Source: an uncultured Mucilaginibacter sp.
GTDB lineage: Bacteria > Bacteroidota > Bacteroidia > Sphingobacteriales > Sphingobacteriaceae
NCBI RefSeq assembly: GCF_903893715.1
Contig: NZ_CAITNG010000155.1
Location: 1-35,949 of the forward strand
Length of the DNA stretch: 35,949 bases
Direction: 5' to 3'
In this document: positions 1 to 9,371 of the stretch, piece by piece
How the letters are laid out: the number at the start of each line of letters is the position of its first letter
Numbering within the stretch: position 1 is the first letter of the stretch
Notes under the pieces: generated by a model
Told to the model about the DNA's origin: nothing
Seen by the model: the letters and a program-made list of their open reading frames with translations, nothing else
Database searches by the model: none
Translations under genes and position numbers: made by a program

Positions 1-114
1 AAATAAGATGAAAGGCGGGACGGAATAACGGTGCGATGGCGCATCCATTGTTAACCAATAAGCCGTTCCTCATTAACATTATTGCACAATAGTAAATTTC
101 TGATAAATTAAACG

Positions 115-122
115 TACCTTTG
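115..122 (+). promoter_or_regulatory. Bacteroidota -7 promoter element for typA
   Basis: TACCTTTG matches the TAnnTTTG -7 consensus of the Bacteroidota primary sigma factor and lies 24 bases before the typA ATG. No TTG lies at the ideal distance; the nearest (82-84) is about 30 bases upstream, so only the -7 element is well supported. Positions 1-114 show no convincing gene. Confidence 0.6.
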
Positions 123-146
123 CGCCAAAATTAAGGTAGCATTTTC

Positions 147-1958
147 ATGCAAAAAATAAGAAATATAGCGATCATCGCACACGTTGACCACGGCAAAACT
201 ACGTTGGTTGATAAGATTTTACACAGTTGCTCTATCTTTCGTGATAACGAAGAGACCGGCGAATTGATATTGGATAATAACGACCTGGAACGCGAACGAG
301 GTATCACCATCGTATCAAAAAACGTTTCGGTAATGTATAAAGACGTTAAGATCAACATTATTGACACCCCGGGTCACGCCGATTTTGGCGGTGAAGTGGA
401 ACGTGTATTGAAAATGGCCGATGGCGTTTTGTTGCTTTGCGATGCATTTGAAGGCGCTATGCCCCAAACACGTTTTGTTACCCAAAAGGCTTTGGCTTTA
501 GGCTTAAAACCAATTGTGGTAGTAAACAAGGTGGATAAAGAAAACTGCCGCCCCGAAGAAGTTTACGAACAGATTTTTGAATTGTTCTTTAACCTTGACG
601 CCACCGAAGACCAACTGGATTTCCCGGTTATCTACGGTTCATCAAAACAAGGCTGGATGAGCACCGACTGGCAAAAGCCAACTGAAGATATTTTCCCGTT
701 GATGGACGCTATTTTGGCAAATATTCCGCCGGCGCCAATCGCCGAGGGTACTTTGCAGATGCAGATCACCTCGTTGGATTATTCATCTTTTGTGGGCCGT
801 ATAGCCATTGGTCGTGTTGCACGCGGTACCATTAAAGAAAACATGCCGGTATCGTTGGTTAAACGTGATGGCACGATCCAAAAAACAAGGATAAAAGAAC
901 TATATACTTTCGAAGGCCTGGGCAAGGTTAAAGCTACCTCGGTAAGCAGCGGCGATATTTGTGCGGTTGTAGGTATAGAAGGTTTTGATATTGGCGATAC
1001 TATTGCCGATTTTGAAAAACCGGAACAACTGGCCGTTATAAAAATTGATGAGCCTACCATGAACATGCTTTTTACTATCAACAACTCACCGTTTTTTGGT
1101 AAAGAAGGCAAGTTTGTAACCTCGCGTCACCTGCGTGACCGTTTATATAAAGAAATGGAAAAAAACCTGGCGCTGAAAGTTGTTGAAACTGAGTCGCCGG
1201 ATTCGTATCTGGTTTATGGCCGTGGTATCCTCCATTTATCTGTACTGATCGAGACGATGCGCCGCGAAGGGTATGAGATACAGGTTGGTCAGCCACAGGT
1301 TATCATTAAAGAAATTGATGGCGTTAAATGTGAGCCAATAGAAACACTGATTGTTGATGTACCTGCCGAGGTATCGGGCAAGGTAATTGAGTTGGTAACA
1401 CAGCGTAAAGGTGAAATGTTGATCATGGAGCCAAAGGGCGATTTGCAGCATTTGGAATTTGATATCCCTGCACGCGGAATTATCGGTTTGCGTAACAACG
1501 TGCTGACTGCTACCGGCGGCGAGGCCATTATGGCACACCGCTTTAAAGCTTACGAGCCATGGAAGGGTACTATCCCCGGAAGGTTAAATGGTGTATTGGT
1601 ATCGATGGACAGCGGTAAAACTACTGCCTTCGCCATTGATAAACTGCAGGACCGTGGCCGTTTCTTTATCGATCCGGGTGTTGATATTTATGAAGGACAG
1701 GTTTTGGGCGAGCATATACGCGATAACGACCTGGTAATCAACCTGACCAAGGGCAAGCAATTGACCAATATGCGCGCTTCGGGTAGCGATACCAACGTAC
1801 GTATTGCGCCGGCCATCAAGTTCTCGTTAGAGGAAGCAATGGAATACATACAGGCTGATGAGTACATCGAAATAACTCCGCTATCGATGCGTTTACGTAA
1901 AATATACCTGAACGAAGGTGAGCGCAGGAACAATGCGAAAAAGTTTGCCAATCAATAA
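147..1958 (+). CDS. typA: Translational GTPase TypA/BipA
   Basis: Ribosome-associated GTPase of the EF-G/LepA superfamily. In studied bacteria it aids ribosome biogenesis and stress or cold growth. The 603 residues match the usual family length. The G1 P-loop (AHVDHGKT) is at residues 11-18, followed by RGITI (switch I), DTPGHADF (G3) near residue 72 and NKVD (G4) near 127. The beta-barrel domain II, the EF-G-like domains and the family-specific C-terminal domain follow, with the LRKIYLNEGER-type end seen in TypA. The ATG at 147 is the first in frame and lies just after a -7 element. It is a single-gene unit closed by its own terminator. Confidence 0.97.
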   Translation: MQKIRNIAIIAHVDHGKTTLVDKILHSCSIFRDNEETGELILDNNDLERERGITIVSKNVSVMYKDVKINIIDTPGHADFGGEVERVLKMADGVLLLCDAFEGAMPQTRFVTQKALALGLKPIVVVNKVDKENCRPEEVYEQIFELFFNLDATEDQLDFPVIYGSSKQGWMSTDWQKPTEDIFPLMDAILANIPPAPIAEGTLQMQITSLDYSSFVGRIAIGRVARGTIKENMPVSLVKRDGTIQKTRIKELYTFEGLGKVKATSVSSGDICAVVGIEGFDIGDTIADFEKPEQLAVIKIDEPTMNMLFTINNSPFFGKEGKFVTSRHLRDRLYKEMEKNLALKVVETESPDSYLVYGRGILHLSVLIETMRREGYEIQVGQPQVIIKEIDGVKCEPIETLIVDVPAEVSGKVIELVTQRKGEMLIMEPKGDLQHLEFDIPARGIIGLRNNVLTATGGEAIMAHRFKAYEPWKGTIPGRLNGVLVSMDSGKTTAFAIDKLQDRGRFFIDPGVDIYEGQVLGEHIRDNDLVINLTKGKQLTNMRASGSDTNVRIAPAIKFSLEEAMEYIQADEYIEITPLSMRLRKIYLNEGERRNNAKKFANQ

Positions 1959-1982
1959 TTAGCAATACAAATTATATTACTT

Positions 1983-2014
1983 AGAGGGGCAGGCTTAGGT
2001 TTGCCTCTTTTTTT
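1983..2014 (+). terminator. Intrinsic terminator after typA
   Basis: The stem AGAGGGGCA (1983-1991) pairs with TGCCTCTTT (2002-2010), with two G-T wobbles and a 10-base loop. A run of seven T follows. It lies 24 bases past the typA stop. Confidence 0.7.
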
Positions 2015-2063
2015 GTCAAAATACACAGCTGCGTAATCCCGATAAAACAATTAATTTAGCCGG

Positions 2064-2747
2064 ATGAAAGGTAATGACCGGTTATATCCAAGTATTTTCC
2101 ACACTCGTTATGTGGTGCTAAGCCAGCTTAGAGATATTACCATTGCACGCATGCAGGAGCTTACTGCTGCTGATAAGACACAAACTTTGATTGATTTTGG
2201 TTGCGGCGAGATGCCGTACCGAACTTTGATTGAACCGATGGTAGGTAAGTACCTCGGTGTGGACCTGGAGATGAATCCAAAGGCCGACCATCATATTGGT
2301 TTTGACAGCAAAACAACTTTGCCTGACGGGTATGCTGATATCATATTATCGAATCAGGTTTTGGAGCATGTTGATACGCCATCGGGCTATTTGCAGGAGG
2401 CTATGCGTTTGCTGAAGCCAGGAGGACACATTATTTGCACAACACACGGTTACTGGTTTTATCACCCAACACCCAACGATTACTGGCGGTGGACAAGTGC
2501 GGGCTTGCGTAAAACTATTGAAGCCGAGGGGTTTCATATTAACGTATTTCATGGAGTTCTTGGTTTGGCGGCAAGTGGCTTACAATTATTGCAAGACGGT
2601 ATTATTGCCAAATTACCTAAATTTTTAGTGCCCCCGTTCGCGCTCATTATGCAGGCAAAAATACGCTTGTTCAACAAAATAAATACACAGGTGCAACGCG
2701 ACAGGGATGCAGCCTTATATGTTGTTGTTGCCCAAAAACCGCTTTAA
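2064..2747 (+). CDS. Class I SAM-dependent methyltransferase
   Basis: 227-residue Rossmann-fold methyltransferase of the Methyltransf_11 type. Motif I, LIDFGCGEMPYRTLI, lies around residues 38-52 and binds S-adenosylmethionine. The acidic loop is seen in GVDLEM, and ADIILSNQVLEHVDTP plus LLKPGG are the later core motifs. No membrane segment is evident. It is the first gene of a run of same-strand glycan genes, so the substrate is probably a sugar or lipid-linked glycan precursor, but nothing in the sequence identifies it. A weak -7-like TAATTTAG sits at 2052-2059. Confidence 0.88.
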   Translation: MKGNDRLYPSIFHTRYVVLSQLRDITIARMQELTAADKTQTLIDFGCGEMPYRTLIEPMVGKYLGVDLEMNPKADHHIGFDSKTTLPDGYADIILSNQVLEHVDTPSGYLQEAMRLLKPGGHIICTTHGYWFYHPTPNDYWRWTSAGLRKTIEAEGFHINVFHGVLGLAASGLQLLQDGIIAKLPKFLVPPFALIMQAKIRLFNKINTQVQRDRDAALYVVVAQKPL

Positions 2748-2805
2748 TAAATAATTCCTTAACTTCGTGCTAAGCATAAAACCTTAAGACTATTTGATAT
2801 TTGGG

Positions 2806-3573
2806 ATGGAAGAAAATATAAACCGGGAAAACGTCGTATCGTACTACGATGAGCACATAAAATTTAAAGTTAACGATTATGTTATTGTAAACCCCCGCGT
2901 TGAAGGTGCCTGGAACACTATCAAAAAGTTTGCTCCATCAAACCCAAGCCGTATTTTAGAAGTGGGATGCGGCATGGGAAGCATTTGTAACAAGATGAAT
3001 AAAAGGTGGCCAAATGCACAAATAACCGGCATTGACATCAGTACGCAATCTATACAAATAGCAAAAGCCCTCTTTGCGAATGATAAGGTTAGTTTTATAG
3101 AAAGTATACTAACTCCCGAAACATTTAATGAGCAATTTGACCTGATTATATTTATGGATGTTTACGAGCATATAGCTGTAAACGACCGATCCGCAGTACA
3201 TGCTGCCTTGGCTAAAAATTTAAAGAACAAAGGCAAGATAATTTTATCCGTACCAACCCCCGCGAATCTCAAATGGTCGCTGATAAATAAACCAGAAACG
3301 ATGCAGCCTGTTGACGAGCATATAACGTTCGAGGTGATTGGTAAATTAAAAGCTGATACTGGTACGGAGGTTATTCTGTATGAATTGAAAAACATTTGGA
3401 ACGTAGGCGATTATGCGCATGTGGTTTTGGAAAAGAACGATGATTTTGAGGCTGCTTTTTTTTCACCCAAACCGGTAACCGCCACCCAGCGTACAGCAAG
3501 GATATTAAATAAGCTAAAATGGAAGTTTGGCAGCTATTACCGTAAAATGTATGTGCGCAGCAAGTTAAAATAG
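2806..3573 (+). CDS. Class I SAM-dependent methyltransferase
   Basis: Second methyltransferase of the glycan cluster, 255 residues. Motif I ILEVGCGMGSICNKM is followed by the acidic strand end TGIDIS and by FDLIIFMDVYEHI, which marks the active-site side of the fold. A TTG four codons upstream (2794) keeps the frame open, but the ATG at 2806 is the more likely start because the extra residues match no family feature. The stop is only 2 bases before the next ATG, so it is probably cotranscribed with the glycosyltransferase that follows. Substrate unknown. Confidence 0.87.
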   Translation: MEENINRENVVSYYDEHIKFKVNDYVIVNPRVEGAWNTIKKFAPSNPSRILEVGCGMGSICNKMNKRWPNAQITGIDISTQSIQIAKALFANDKVSFIESILTPETFNEQFDLIIFMDVYEHIAVNDRSAVHAALAKNLKNKGKIILSVPTPANLKWSLINKPETMQPVDEHITFEVIGKLKADTGTEVILYELKNIWNVGDYAHVVLEKNDDFEAAFFSPKPVTATQRTARILNKLKWKFGSYYRKMYVRSKLK

Positions 3574-3575
3574 AT

Positions 3576-4703
3576 ATGAACGGCGGGTACAACTTATGCA
3601 TCATAAAGCCCAATAAGTCGGCCTTTTCAGAGACCTTTATACAAGAACATATTGACCGTTTGGCTGGCAATAAAACCGTGTTGTATGGTGGCGCATTTCC
3701 TGTCTACGATGAAGATGGCCGCTATCTGATTAAGTCAAAAATAGGTTTGCTGATTTACCTTATCCAAAAGAAAGTATTCAAAAAGGTTCAAATTAATGTG
3801 CGCACAAATGCGTTGGTGTCGTATCTCAAAACCAAAAAAATTGATATTGTTTTTGCAGAATACGGAATGGTTGGTGCATCGGTAACAGATGCATGCAAGG
3901 CTGCAAACGTACCCTTGGTCATCCAGTTTCACGGTGCCGATGTGCATCATCAGCCTACCATAAAAAAATATCATAACCTTTACTTAAAGGCATTTGAATA
4001 CGCAAGCGCGTTTATAGCTGTATCTAAGGACATGGCGAAAGAACTGACAAAACTTGGCGCACCGACAGATAGGGTATTTTATAATTCGTGTGGTGTTGAT
4101 ACATCGATGTTCTTACCCGTTGAAGTGGAAAAAACCAAACATAATTTTTTGGCCGTCGGTCGTTTTGTCAACAAAAAAGCGCCCTTAACAACAATAAAAG
4201 CATTTAAGATAGTTACGGAACAAGTCCCGGAGGCACATTTGTGGATGGTTGGCCGAGGGCCGCTTTTAGAAGCAGCGGAACAATTAACGATAGATTTAGG
4301 ACTGACGAGCCAGATTACGTTTACCGGCGTACTGCAATCGAAGCAGATTATTGAATCGATGAAACAAATGCGTTGTTTTGTACAGCATTCGGTCACCTCA
4401 TCAGACGGAGATATGGAAGGCACGCCCGTTACAATATTAGAGGCTTCGGCCTCGGCTTTGCCTGTTGTTGCCACAGCTCATGCCGGCATAAAAGAAGCTG
4501 TTATAGATGGCGTTACCGGGTTTTTAGTGGCAGAGCATAATGTAAAAGAGATGGCGAAAAAAATGATTTTTTTGGCATCATCTCCCCAGTTTGCCGCACA
4601 AATGGGTGAAGCCGGTCGGGAGCATATGATGAAAAATTATGAATTGAACGATCGCATCGCAACTATAGACAGTATCATCCAAAACGTAATAAAGAAAAAA
4701 TAA
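3576..4703 (+). CDS. Glycosyltransferase family 4 (GT-B fold)
   Basis: 375 residues. The C-terminal half carries the GT4 nucleotide-sugar signature: FLAVGRFVNKKAPLTTIKAF, then HLWMVGRGPL, then the E-x7-E region in GDMEGTPVTILEASASALPV followed by VATAHAGIKE. The N-terminal half resembles the acceptor-binding domain, with VIQFHGADVH. It likely adds a sugar to a lipid-linked surface-glycan precursor on the inner face of the membrane. It sits 2 bases after the upstream methyltransferase and 4 bases before the flippase, which supports one operon. Donor and acceptor cannot be read from sequence. Confidence 0.92.
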   Translation: MNGGYNLCIIKPNKSAFSETFIQEHIDRLAGNKTVLYGGAFPVYDEDGRYLIKSKIGLLIYLIQKKVFKKVQINVRTNALVSYLKTKKIDIVFAEYGMVGASVTDACKAANVPLVIQFHGADVHHQPTIKKYHNLYLKAFEYASAFIAVSKDMAKELTKLGAPTDRVFYNSCGVDTSMFLPVEVEKTKHNFLAVGRFVNKKAPLTTIKAFKIVTEQVPEAHLWMVGRGPLLEAAEQLTIDLGLTSQITFTGVLQSKQIIESMKQMRCFVQHSVTSSDGDMEGTPVTILEASASALPVVATAHAGIKEAVIDGVTGFLVAEHNVKEMAKKMIFLASSPQFAAQMGEAGREHMMKNYELNDRIATIDSIIQNVIKKK

Positions 4704-4707
4704 GCTG

Positions 4708-6240
4708 TTGGCAAGGAATCCCAATTTACTGCAAAAGCAAGGGTTTTATAATAGTTTGATATTATATGCCGGCACTGGTTTGGCCTTTTTTAACCTTATT
4801 GTGTTATTTGTAACTTACTTAAGCCCGGAAGAGATAGGCTTTTATACAATACTCATAGCCCTTACCACCATATTTGCCCAAATAGCATCTTTGGGTACAA
4901 CCAATGTAATTTTGCGGTATTATCCTTATTATCGTAATGATGATAAGCAGGATTCAGGGTTTGTTACTTTTGTTGTTTTGGTGACGCTCGCTGGTTTTGT
5001 AATGGTCGCGCTCTTTTTCCTGATATTTAAAAGGCCCGTAATAGATTTTTACAAAGCTAAAGAGCTTCACAGCGCTGTAAAGGCATCGTCGCTTTTGGTA
5101 AAATACTATGACTATATCATCCCTATAACCTTTTTCATCATGCTGTATACATTGCTCGAAGCGCTTGCTCGCAGTGTATTCAAAAATATATTATCAGCTT
5201 TTTTGAAAGAGGTGTTAGTGCGGATAATTACCGCAATAAGTGTTTTATTGATAGCTTTTAAACTTGCAGATTACCACAACTTCGTAATTATCTTTTTGTA
5301 CAGCAATGCCGCTATTGCGCTTATTTTATGGTTCAGTATATTTAAAGGCAACTATTTTAAACTTAACCCTATAACTACTGAGGTTACCAAACGAAAACGT
5401 GAAATGATAAGTTACGGATTATACGCTGTTTTAAGCGGCGGGTCGTTCGCTATGATACAATCGGTAGACACCTTGGTATTGAGCGCCTTGACAAATGACG
5501 CTATGGTGGGTGTATATGGTGTTTTTTTCGCTATTGCTGTTGTAATCAATCTCCCTGCAAAAGCATTGAACAGAACATCATATCAGATCATTGCCAACGC
5601 TTTTAAAGATAATGACCTAGAAAAAATTGGTAAGATATATAGCAAAACCTCGTTGGTACAATCTATTGTTGGATGTTTGTTCTTTATAGGATTAGTTGCG
5701 AATCATCATAACATCATCACAATACTCCAAAGGAAAAACGCGATCTACGAACCATACTTTGATGTTTTTGTCATTGTAGGTATCGCATTCCTTGTAGATA
5801 TTACTGGAGGGCTAAACAGCGCTATAATTAGTAGTTCAAAATCATATAAATTGGTTATGTACCTGCTTACAACCGGGGTGTTATTGTGTTTTGGCTTGAA
5901 CATTTTGTTGATACCGAAGCTAGGTATGTCGGGAGCCGCATATTCGTATTTGATAACCATGTTTGCACTCAATTTTACCTACTGGCTCTATATTAAAGTT
6001 AAATTCGGTTTGCAGCCTTTTACAAAGTCCTATCTTTGGGTTGTTTTAGTCAGCCTGATAAGCCTATTTGTAGGAATTTACTTGCCCGCAATCAATAATT
6101 TTTTTGTTGATGTTGCTTACAGGTCGTTAATTGTAGCGTTGCTATATTTGGCACTCACCTATTGGCTAAATATTTCGGTTGATATAAATGAATTAATAGA
6201 TAAAGCGTTGTTGAGACACAAACGTACCAACATTAAATAA
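4708..6240 (+). CDS. Wzx-like polysaccharide flippase (MOP superfamily)
   Basis: 510-residue, very hydrophobic protein with about 12-14 predicted transmembrane segments, in line with polysaccharide or teichoic-acid flippases. It would move an undecaprenyl-linked repeat unit across the inner membrane. The start is unusual: there is no ATG near the N-terminus, and the only early starts after the in-frame TAA at 4690 are CTG 4705 and TTG 4708. TTG is chosen. The gene begins 4 bases after the GT4 stop. It appears more A+T-rich than its neighbours, as is common for O-unit or capsule flippases. Confidence 0.88.
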   Translation: MARNPNLLQKQGFYNSLILYAGTGLAFFNLIVLFVTYLSPEEIGFYTILIALTTIFAQIASLGTTNVILRYYPYYRNDDKQDSGFVTFVVLVTLAGFVMVALFFLIFKRPVIDFYKAKELHSAVKASSLLVKYYDYIIPITFFIMLYTLLEALARSVFKNILSAFLKEVLVRIITAISVLLIAFKLADYHNFVIIFLYSNAAIALILWFSIFKGNYFKLNPITTEVTKRKREMISYGLYAVLSGGSFAMIQSVDTLVLSALTNDAMVGVYGVFFAIAVVINLPAKALNRTSYQIIANAFKDNDLEKIGKIYSKTSLVQSIVGCLFFIGLVANHHNIITILQRKNAIYEPYFDVFVIVGIAFLVDITGGLNSAIISSSKSYKLVMYLLTTGVLLCFGLNILLIPKLGMSGAAYSYLITMFALNFTYWLYIKVKFGLQPFTKSYLWVVLVSLISLFVGIYLPAINNFFVDVAYRSLIVALLYLALTYWLNISVDINELIDKALLRHKRTNIK

Positions 6241-6243
6241 AAC

Positions 6244-7020
6244 ATGAGCGACCAAAATACCCTTAGCACCAACGTTAAAACCGCCTACGACGGCTATTAC
6301 GAAAAAAACGACGAGGGCTGGCGTTTGCTGGGCGCTAAATATAAGGCTCAACATATTATTGATGTTTGCAAGGGCTATACTTTTAATTCGGTACTGGAGG
6401 TTGGTGCAGGCGATGGTAGTATTTTAAAGTTATTGTCCGAACAAAATTTTGCGCCTAAGTATTCGGCTGTGGAGATTTCGGAGAGTGGTGTGGCGCGTAT
6501 CCGCTCGCTCAACATAAAGGGGCTGGAGTTGGTGCAGGAGTTTGATGGCTATCATTTACCATTTAAGGATGGCGAGTTCGACCTGGTGGTGCTTTCGCAT
6601 GTATTGGAGCATGTGGAGCACGAGCGCCTGTTGCTGCGCGAGCTGAAACGGGTGGCCAAAATGTGTTTGATAGAAGTGCCTATTGATTATAAAGATGGTG
6701 TGGATGGACGCATAAAACATTATCTGGCTTACGGGCACATCAATATGTACACACCAACAAGCTTAAGGTACTTGTTACTTACCGAAGGCTTCAAGGTAGT
6801 TAACGACCTCACTTCGATGATTGAGCCCGAAGTAACACGTTTTAATACCTACATCAACCAAAAGAAAAACAAGAGCCTTATCACCGACCTGAAAATATCG
6901 GCTGAATATGGCGCAAAAAAATTGCTTGGTTCGCTGTTAGGCAAAGCGATGCAGGAAAAAAGGGCCAGCGCTTATACCATACTTTGCAGTAAAGAAGGCG
7001 AAAACCTTAACATATTTTAA
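6244..7020 (+). CDS. Class I SAM-dependent methyltransferase
   Basis: 258 residues. Motif I is VLEVGAGDGSILKLL (about residues 51-65), followed by YSAVEIS and FDLVVLSHVLEHVEHERLLL, the typical Methyltransf_11 layout. It starts 3 bases after the flippase stop and its own stop codon directly abuts the ATG of the next glycosyltransferase, so translation of the two is probably coupled. It is the third methyltransferase of the cluster. Substrate unknown; modification of a surface sugar is the contextual guess. Confidence 0.87.
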   Translation: MSDQNTLSTNVKTAYDGYYEKNDEGWRLLGAKYKAQHIIDVCKGYTFNSVLEVGAGDGSILKLLSEQNFAPKYSAVEISESGVARIRSLNIKGLELVQEFDGYHLPFKDGEFDLVVLSHVLEHVEHERLLLRELKRVAKMCLIEVPIDYKDGVDGRIKHYLAYGHINMYTPTSLRYLLLTEGFKVVNDLTSMIEPEVTRFNTYINQKKNKSLITDLKISAEYGAKKLLGSLLGKAMQEKRASAYTILCSKEGENLNIF

Positions 7021-7923
7021 ATGCAACACCTTGCGCCCATAGCCTTGTTTGTATATAATCGGCCCGAGCATACCCGGCGTACCATTGCATCTTTGCAAAA
7101 AAATTTGCTGGCTGATGAATCGCGGCTGTACATCTTCTCGGATGCGGCGAAAACCGAGGCCGACGTGTTTAAGGTGGAAGAAGTGAGGGAACTGATAAAA
7201 GGGGTTGATGGCTTTAAATCGGTAAAAGTGGTTGAACGCCAACAGAACCTTGGCTTGGCCAATTCTATCATAGCCGGAGTTGCGCAATTGGTGAACGAAT
7301 ACGAAAAAGTGATTGTTTTTGAGGATGACCTGCTGTCATCGCCATATGCCCTTACCTATCTTAACGAAGCGCTTGTTAAGTACGAAAAGCAAGATAAGGT
7401 AATGCACATCGGTGCATACATGTACCCTATTGACCTTACGGATTTGCCGCAAACCTTTTTTTACCGTGCTGCCACCAGCTGGGGCTGGGCAACATGGGCC
7501 CGGGCGTGGAAATATTTTGAACCGGATGTTGATACCCTGCTTAAACAGTTCGACAATAAGAAAATTATGCAATTCTCAATAGAAGGGAATATGAATTTCT
7601 GGAAGCAGATACAGCAGTTCAAAGCCGGCAAAAATGATTCGTGGGCCATACGCTGGTATGCCTCTATCTTTTTAAAGGGTGGGTTGACTTTAAACCCAGC
7701 GCAATCGCTTATCCAAAACATTGGCAACGATGGCAGTGGCATACACTCGAACAACGAAGATATGTATAGCGTTAAGATAGCGAAAGATCCGGTGACTTAT
7801 TTCCCTGATGTTATTACTGAGAACGCGGATGCGCATTGGGCTATTAAACACTTCCTTAAAAACCGTAAAGGTACTTTGTTGCAAAGGTTGGTCAGGTTTG
7901 TTAAGCAGCAGTTGGGGAGTTAG
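7021..7923 (+). CDS. Glycosyltransferase, GT-A fold (GT2-like)
   Basis: 300 residues. The N-terminus LAPIALFVYNRPEHTRRTIASL is typical of GT-A sugar transferases, and VIVFEDDLLSSPYALTYLNEAL holds the acidic metal/nucleotide-sugar motif (EDD). SWGWATWARAWKYF is a conserved aromatic block in this Bacteroidota family. It is soluble or peripheral, without a clear membrane span. It starts immediately after the upstream stop and ends in a 4-base convergent overlap with the minus-strand nucleotidyltransferase gene, so the plus-strand operon ends here with no room for a separate terminator. Confidence 0.87.
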   Translation: MQHLAPIALFVYNRPEHTRRTIASLQKNLLADESRLYIFSDAAKTEADVFKVEEVRELIKGVDGFKSVKVVERQQNLGLANSIIAGVAQLVNEYEKVIVFEDDLLSSPYALTYLNEALVKYEKQDKVMHIGAYMYPIDLTDLPQTFFYRAATSWGWATWARAWKYFEPDVDTLLKQFDNKKIMQFSIEGNMNFWKQIQQFKAGKNDSWAIRWYASIFLKGGLTLNPAQSLIQNIGNDGSGIHSNNEDMYSVKIAKDPVTYFPDVITENADAHWAIKHFLKNRKGTLLQRLVRFVKQQLGS

Positions 7924-8387
7924 GTTTCATCTTTTTTAGAAAGGTTTTCAATATCGTCAATATCTTTTGCTCTCCTGGTTGTTTGTTTTGCAATTAATAA
8001 GTCATCTAAACGAATAGTCCTGATCTGTAAGCCATCTTCTTCAAAATAAACAGCGTTGTTAAATGATGAGTTAAAATCCAATCCTTGTACTTTCATCATC
8101 ATATCGATTGCGGTAGGTGGCCTGCCAAAAGTAAATACATCCCATTTGGGGTGATCAAGGAAATTTTCCTCGGTCATATCGAATAACGGCATTCCGAACG
8201 TTAAAAATGCCTGTTTTATTTTGACGTAGTTTTCAGGGGTTTTCTCCACCCAAATATCCATATCACCCGTTGTACGGGCATAACCATGCAATATCACCGA
8301 AAAGCCGCCAACTAAGATGTAACGGACATGGCAATCGTTTAGCGCCTGTATAAATTCCCGGAAGTCTTCTTTAAAAATATTACCCAT
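7920..8387 (-). CDS. Nucleotidyltransferase-fold protein (AbiEii/DUF6036-like)
   Basis: 155 residues from the chosen ATG at 8387; an upstream ATG at 8462 would add 25 residues lying inside the preceding small gene. The fold signature is GGFS (residues 27-30) followed by the D-x-D pair in TTGDMDIWVEK (D42, D44), as in MNT/AbiEii-type nucleotidyltransferases. A later acidic strand is PPTAIDMM, and the C-terminus has DDLLIAKQTTRRAKDIDDIE, typical of the family. It overlaps the upstream 70-residue gene by 8 bases (ATGGGTAA), indicating coupled translation. Such pairs can behave as toxin-antitoxin systems, but that is inference here. Confidence 0.85.
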   Translation of the reverse strand: MGNIFKEDFREFIQALNDCHVRYILVGGFSVILHGYARTTGDMDIWVEKTPENYVKIKQAFLTFGMPLFDMTEENFLDHPKWDVFTFGRPPTAIDMMMKVQGLDFNSSFNNAVYFEEDGLQIRTIRLDDLLIAKQTTRRAKDIDDIENLSKKDET

Positions 8388-8592
8388 TTGAGTTGCGGAT
8401 TCGAGCACTAAATGCTGTTCTGTCCAATTTTGGTGGATTATTTTCAGGATAGTTGTAGGCAATACTGTTTAGATAATTGGCAATCTTTACCCGTTCCTGC
8501 CAGGTAAGGCTTTGGTAATATTCCCTGTGATCGGCAGCTTGAGATGTCGTTTGAGCTTTAAATGCCGTTCTGTCCAACTTAAATTCACTCAT
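8380..8592 (-). CDS. Small LDRTAF-repeat protein paired with nucleotidyltransferase
   Basis: 70 residues starting MSEFKLDRTAF at 8592. The open frame extends upstream to 8643, but that part runs into the end of the methyltransferase gene and is not preferred. KLDRTAF occurs twice, near the N-terminus (KLDRTAFKAQ) and near the C-terminus (KLDRTAFSAR), flanking a charged helical middle, YYQSLTWQERVKIANYLNSI. I recall similar small proteins directly upstream of nucleotidyltransferases in other Bacteroidota. The 8-base overlap with the downstream gene supports a functional pair. Biochemical role unknown; an antitoxin or partner role is inferred from layout only. Confidence 0.7.
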   Translation of the reverse strand: MSEFKLDRTAFKAQTTSQAADHREYYQSLTWQERVKIANYLNSIAYNYPENNPPKLDRTAFSARIRNSNG

Positions 8593-8620
8593 ACCCAAAT
8601 TTATAAAACATTTATCAATA

Positions 8621-9367
8621 TTATGCTTTTGCACACGCCACAATATACGGAGATAAGAGCTTCGATTCGAAAGGGATAATTTTGGTAATCGTTTTCCCGA
8701 TCACCCATATCGCCTTCATCACAAACTTGCCCCATGCCGACGTGGTTTCGCGGTTCTCGAGCCAAACGGTAAAGCGACCGTGGTAATGCACATCTATTTC
8801 CGTAAGCCCGAGTTCGGTATAAATGCAGCGTAACAAATCAACATCCATGCTGGCTATGTTGTGTTTAGCGTAATTATCCGGGTCGAAGGTGCGCTGCAGC
8901 CAGCCATTTATGCCGGTAAAGTTGGGTAGCGTAATAAACAAAGTACCGCCCGGGTTAAGCAAAGGCAAATGTGCTTTGATGATCTCTTTGGTATCGGCAA
9001 AATGCTCTATCAAACCGAACGAAAGCACCATATCATACATTTTTTCGGGCTGGTAGGTAAACAAGTCTGTTTCTATAATTGCTATGTCGTTCTGTTTTAA
9101 ACCGTTTACCTCTAATAATTGGTTAACCAGGTCGCGGTGCACAAAATAGTCTAAAAGAGTGGTATCAATGTTTCGATACTTTTTGAGATAAATGGCGTAA
9201 TATCCCGGGAAACCGCCCAGCTCGATGGCCGATTTAATGTTGTTCTTTTTAATGAGACCAGCCAGCAGGTCGCCAAAAATATAATTGGGTTTTATATAAA
9301 ATATCAGCCCTTTTCTCGATTCCCAAAACGCTTTCCAGAAAGCACGGTCGGTTAAATTTTGCTCCAT
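8621..9367 (-). CDS. Class I SAM-dependent methyltransferase
   Basis: 248 residues. Motif I is variant: SAIELGGFPGYYAIYLKKY replaces the usual GxGxG with GGFPG, while YDMVLSFGLIEHFADT and LLNPGGTLFITLPN are standard. The C-terminal third is basic and hydrophobic (KAIWVIGKTITKIIPF), possibly a membrane-associated helix. It begins 4 bases after the acetyltransferase stop on the same strand, so the two are an operon, followed by the LDRTAF/nucleotidyltransferase pair. It probably acts on a surface glycan; substrate not determinable. Confidence 0.86.
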   Translation of the reverse strand: MEQNLTDRAFWKAFWESRKGLIFYIKPNYIFGDLLAGLIKKNNIKSAIELGGFPGYYAIYLKKYRNIDTTLLDYFVHRDLVNQLLEVNGLKQNDIAIIETDLFTYQPEKMYDMVLSFGLIEHFADTKEIIKAHLPLLNPGGTLFITLPNFTGINGWLQRTFDPDNYAKHNIASMDVDLLRCIYTELGLTEIDVHYHGRFTVWLENRETTSAWGKFVMKAIWVIGKTITKIIPFESKLLSPYIVACAKA

Positions 9368-9371
9368 TTAT

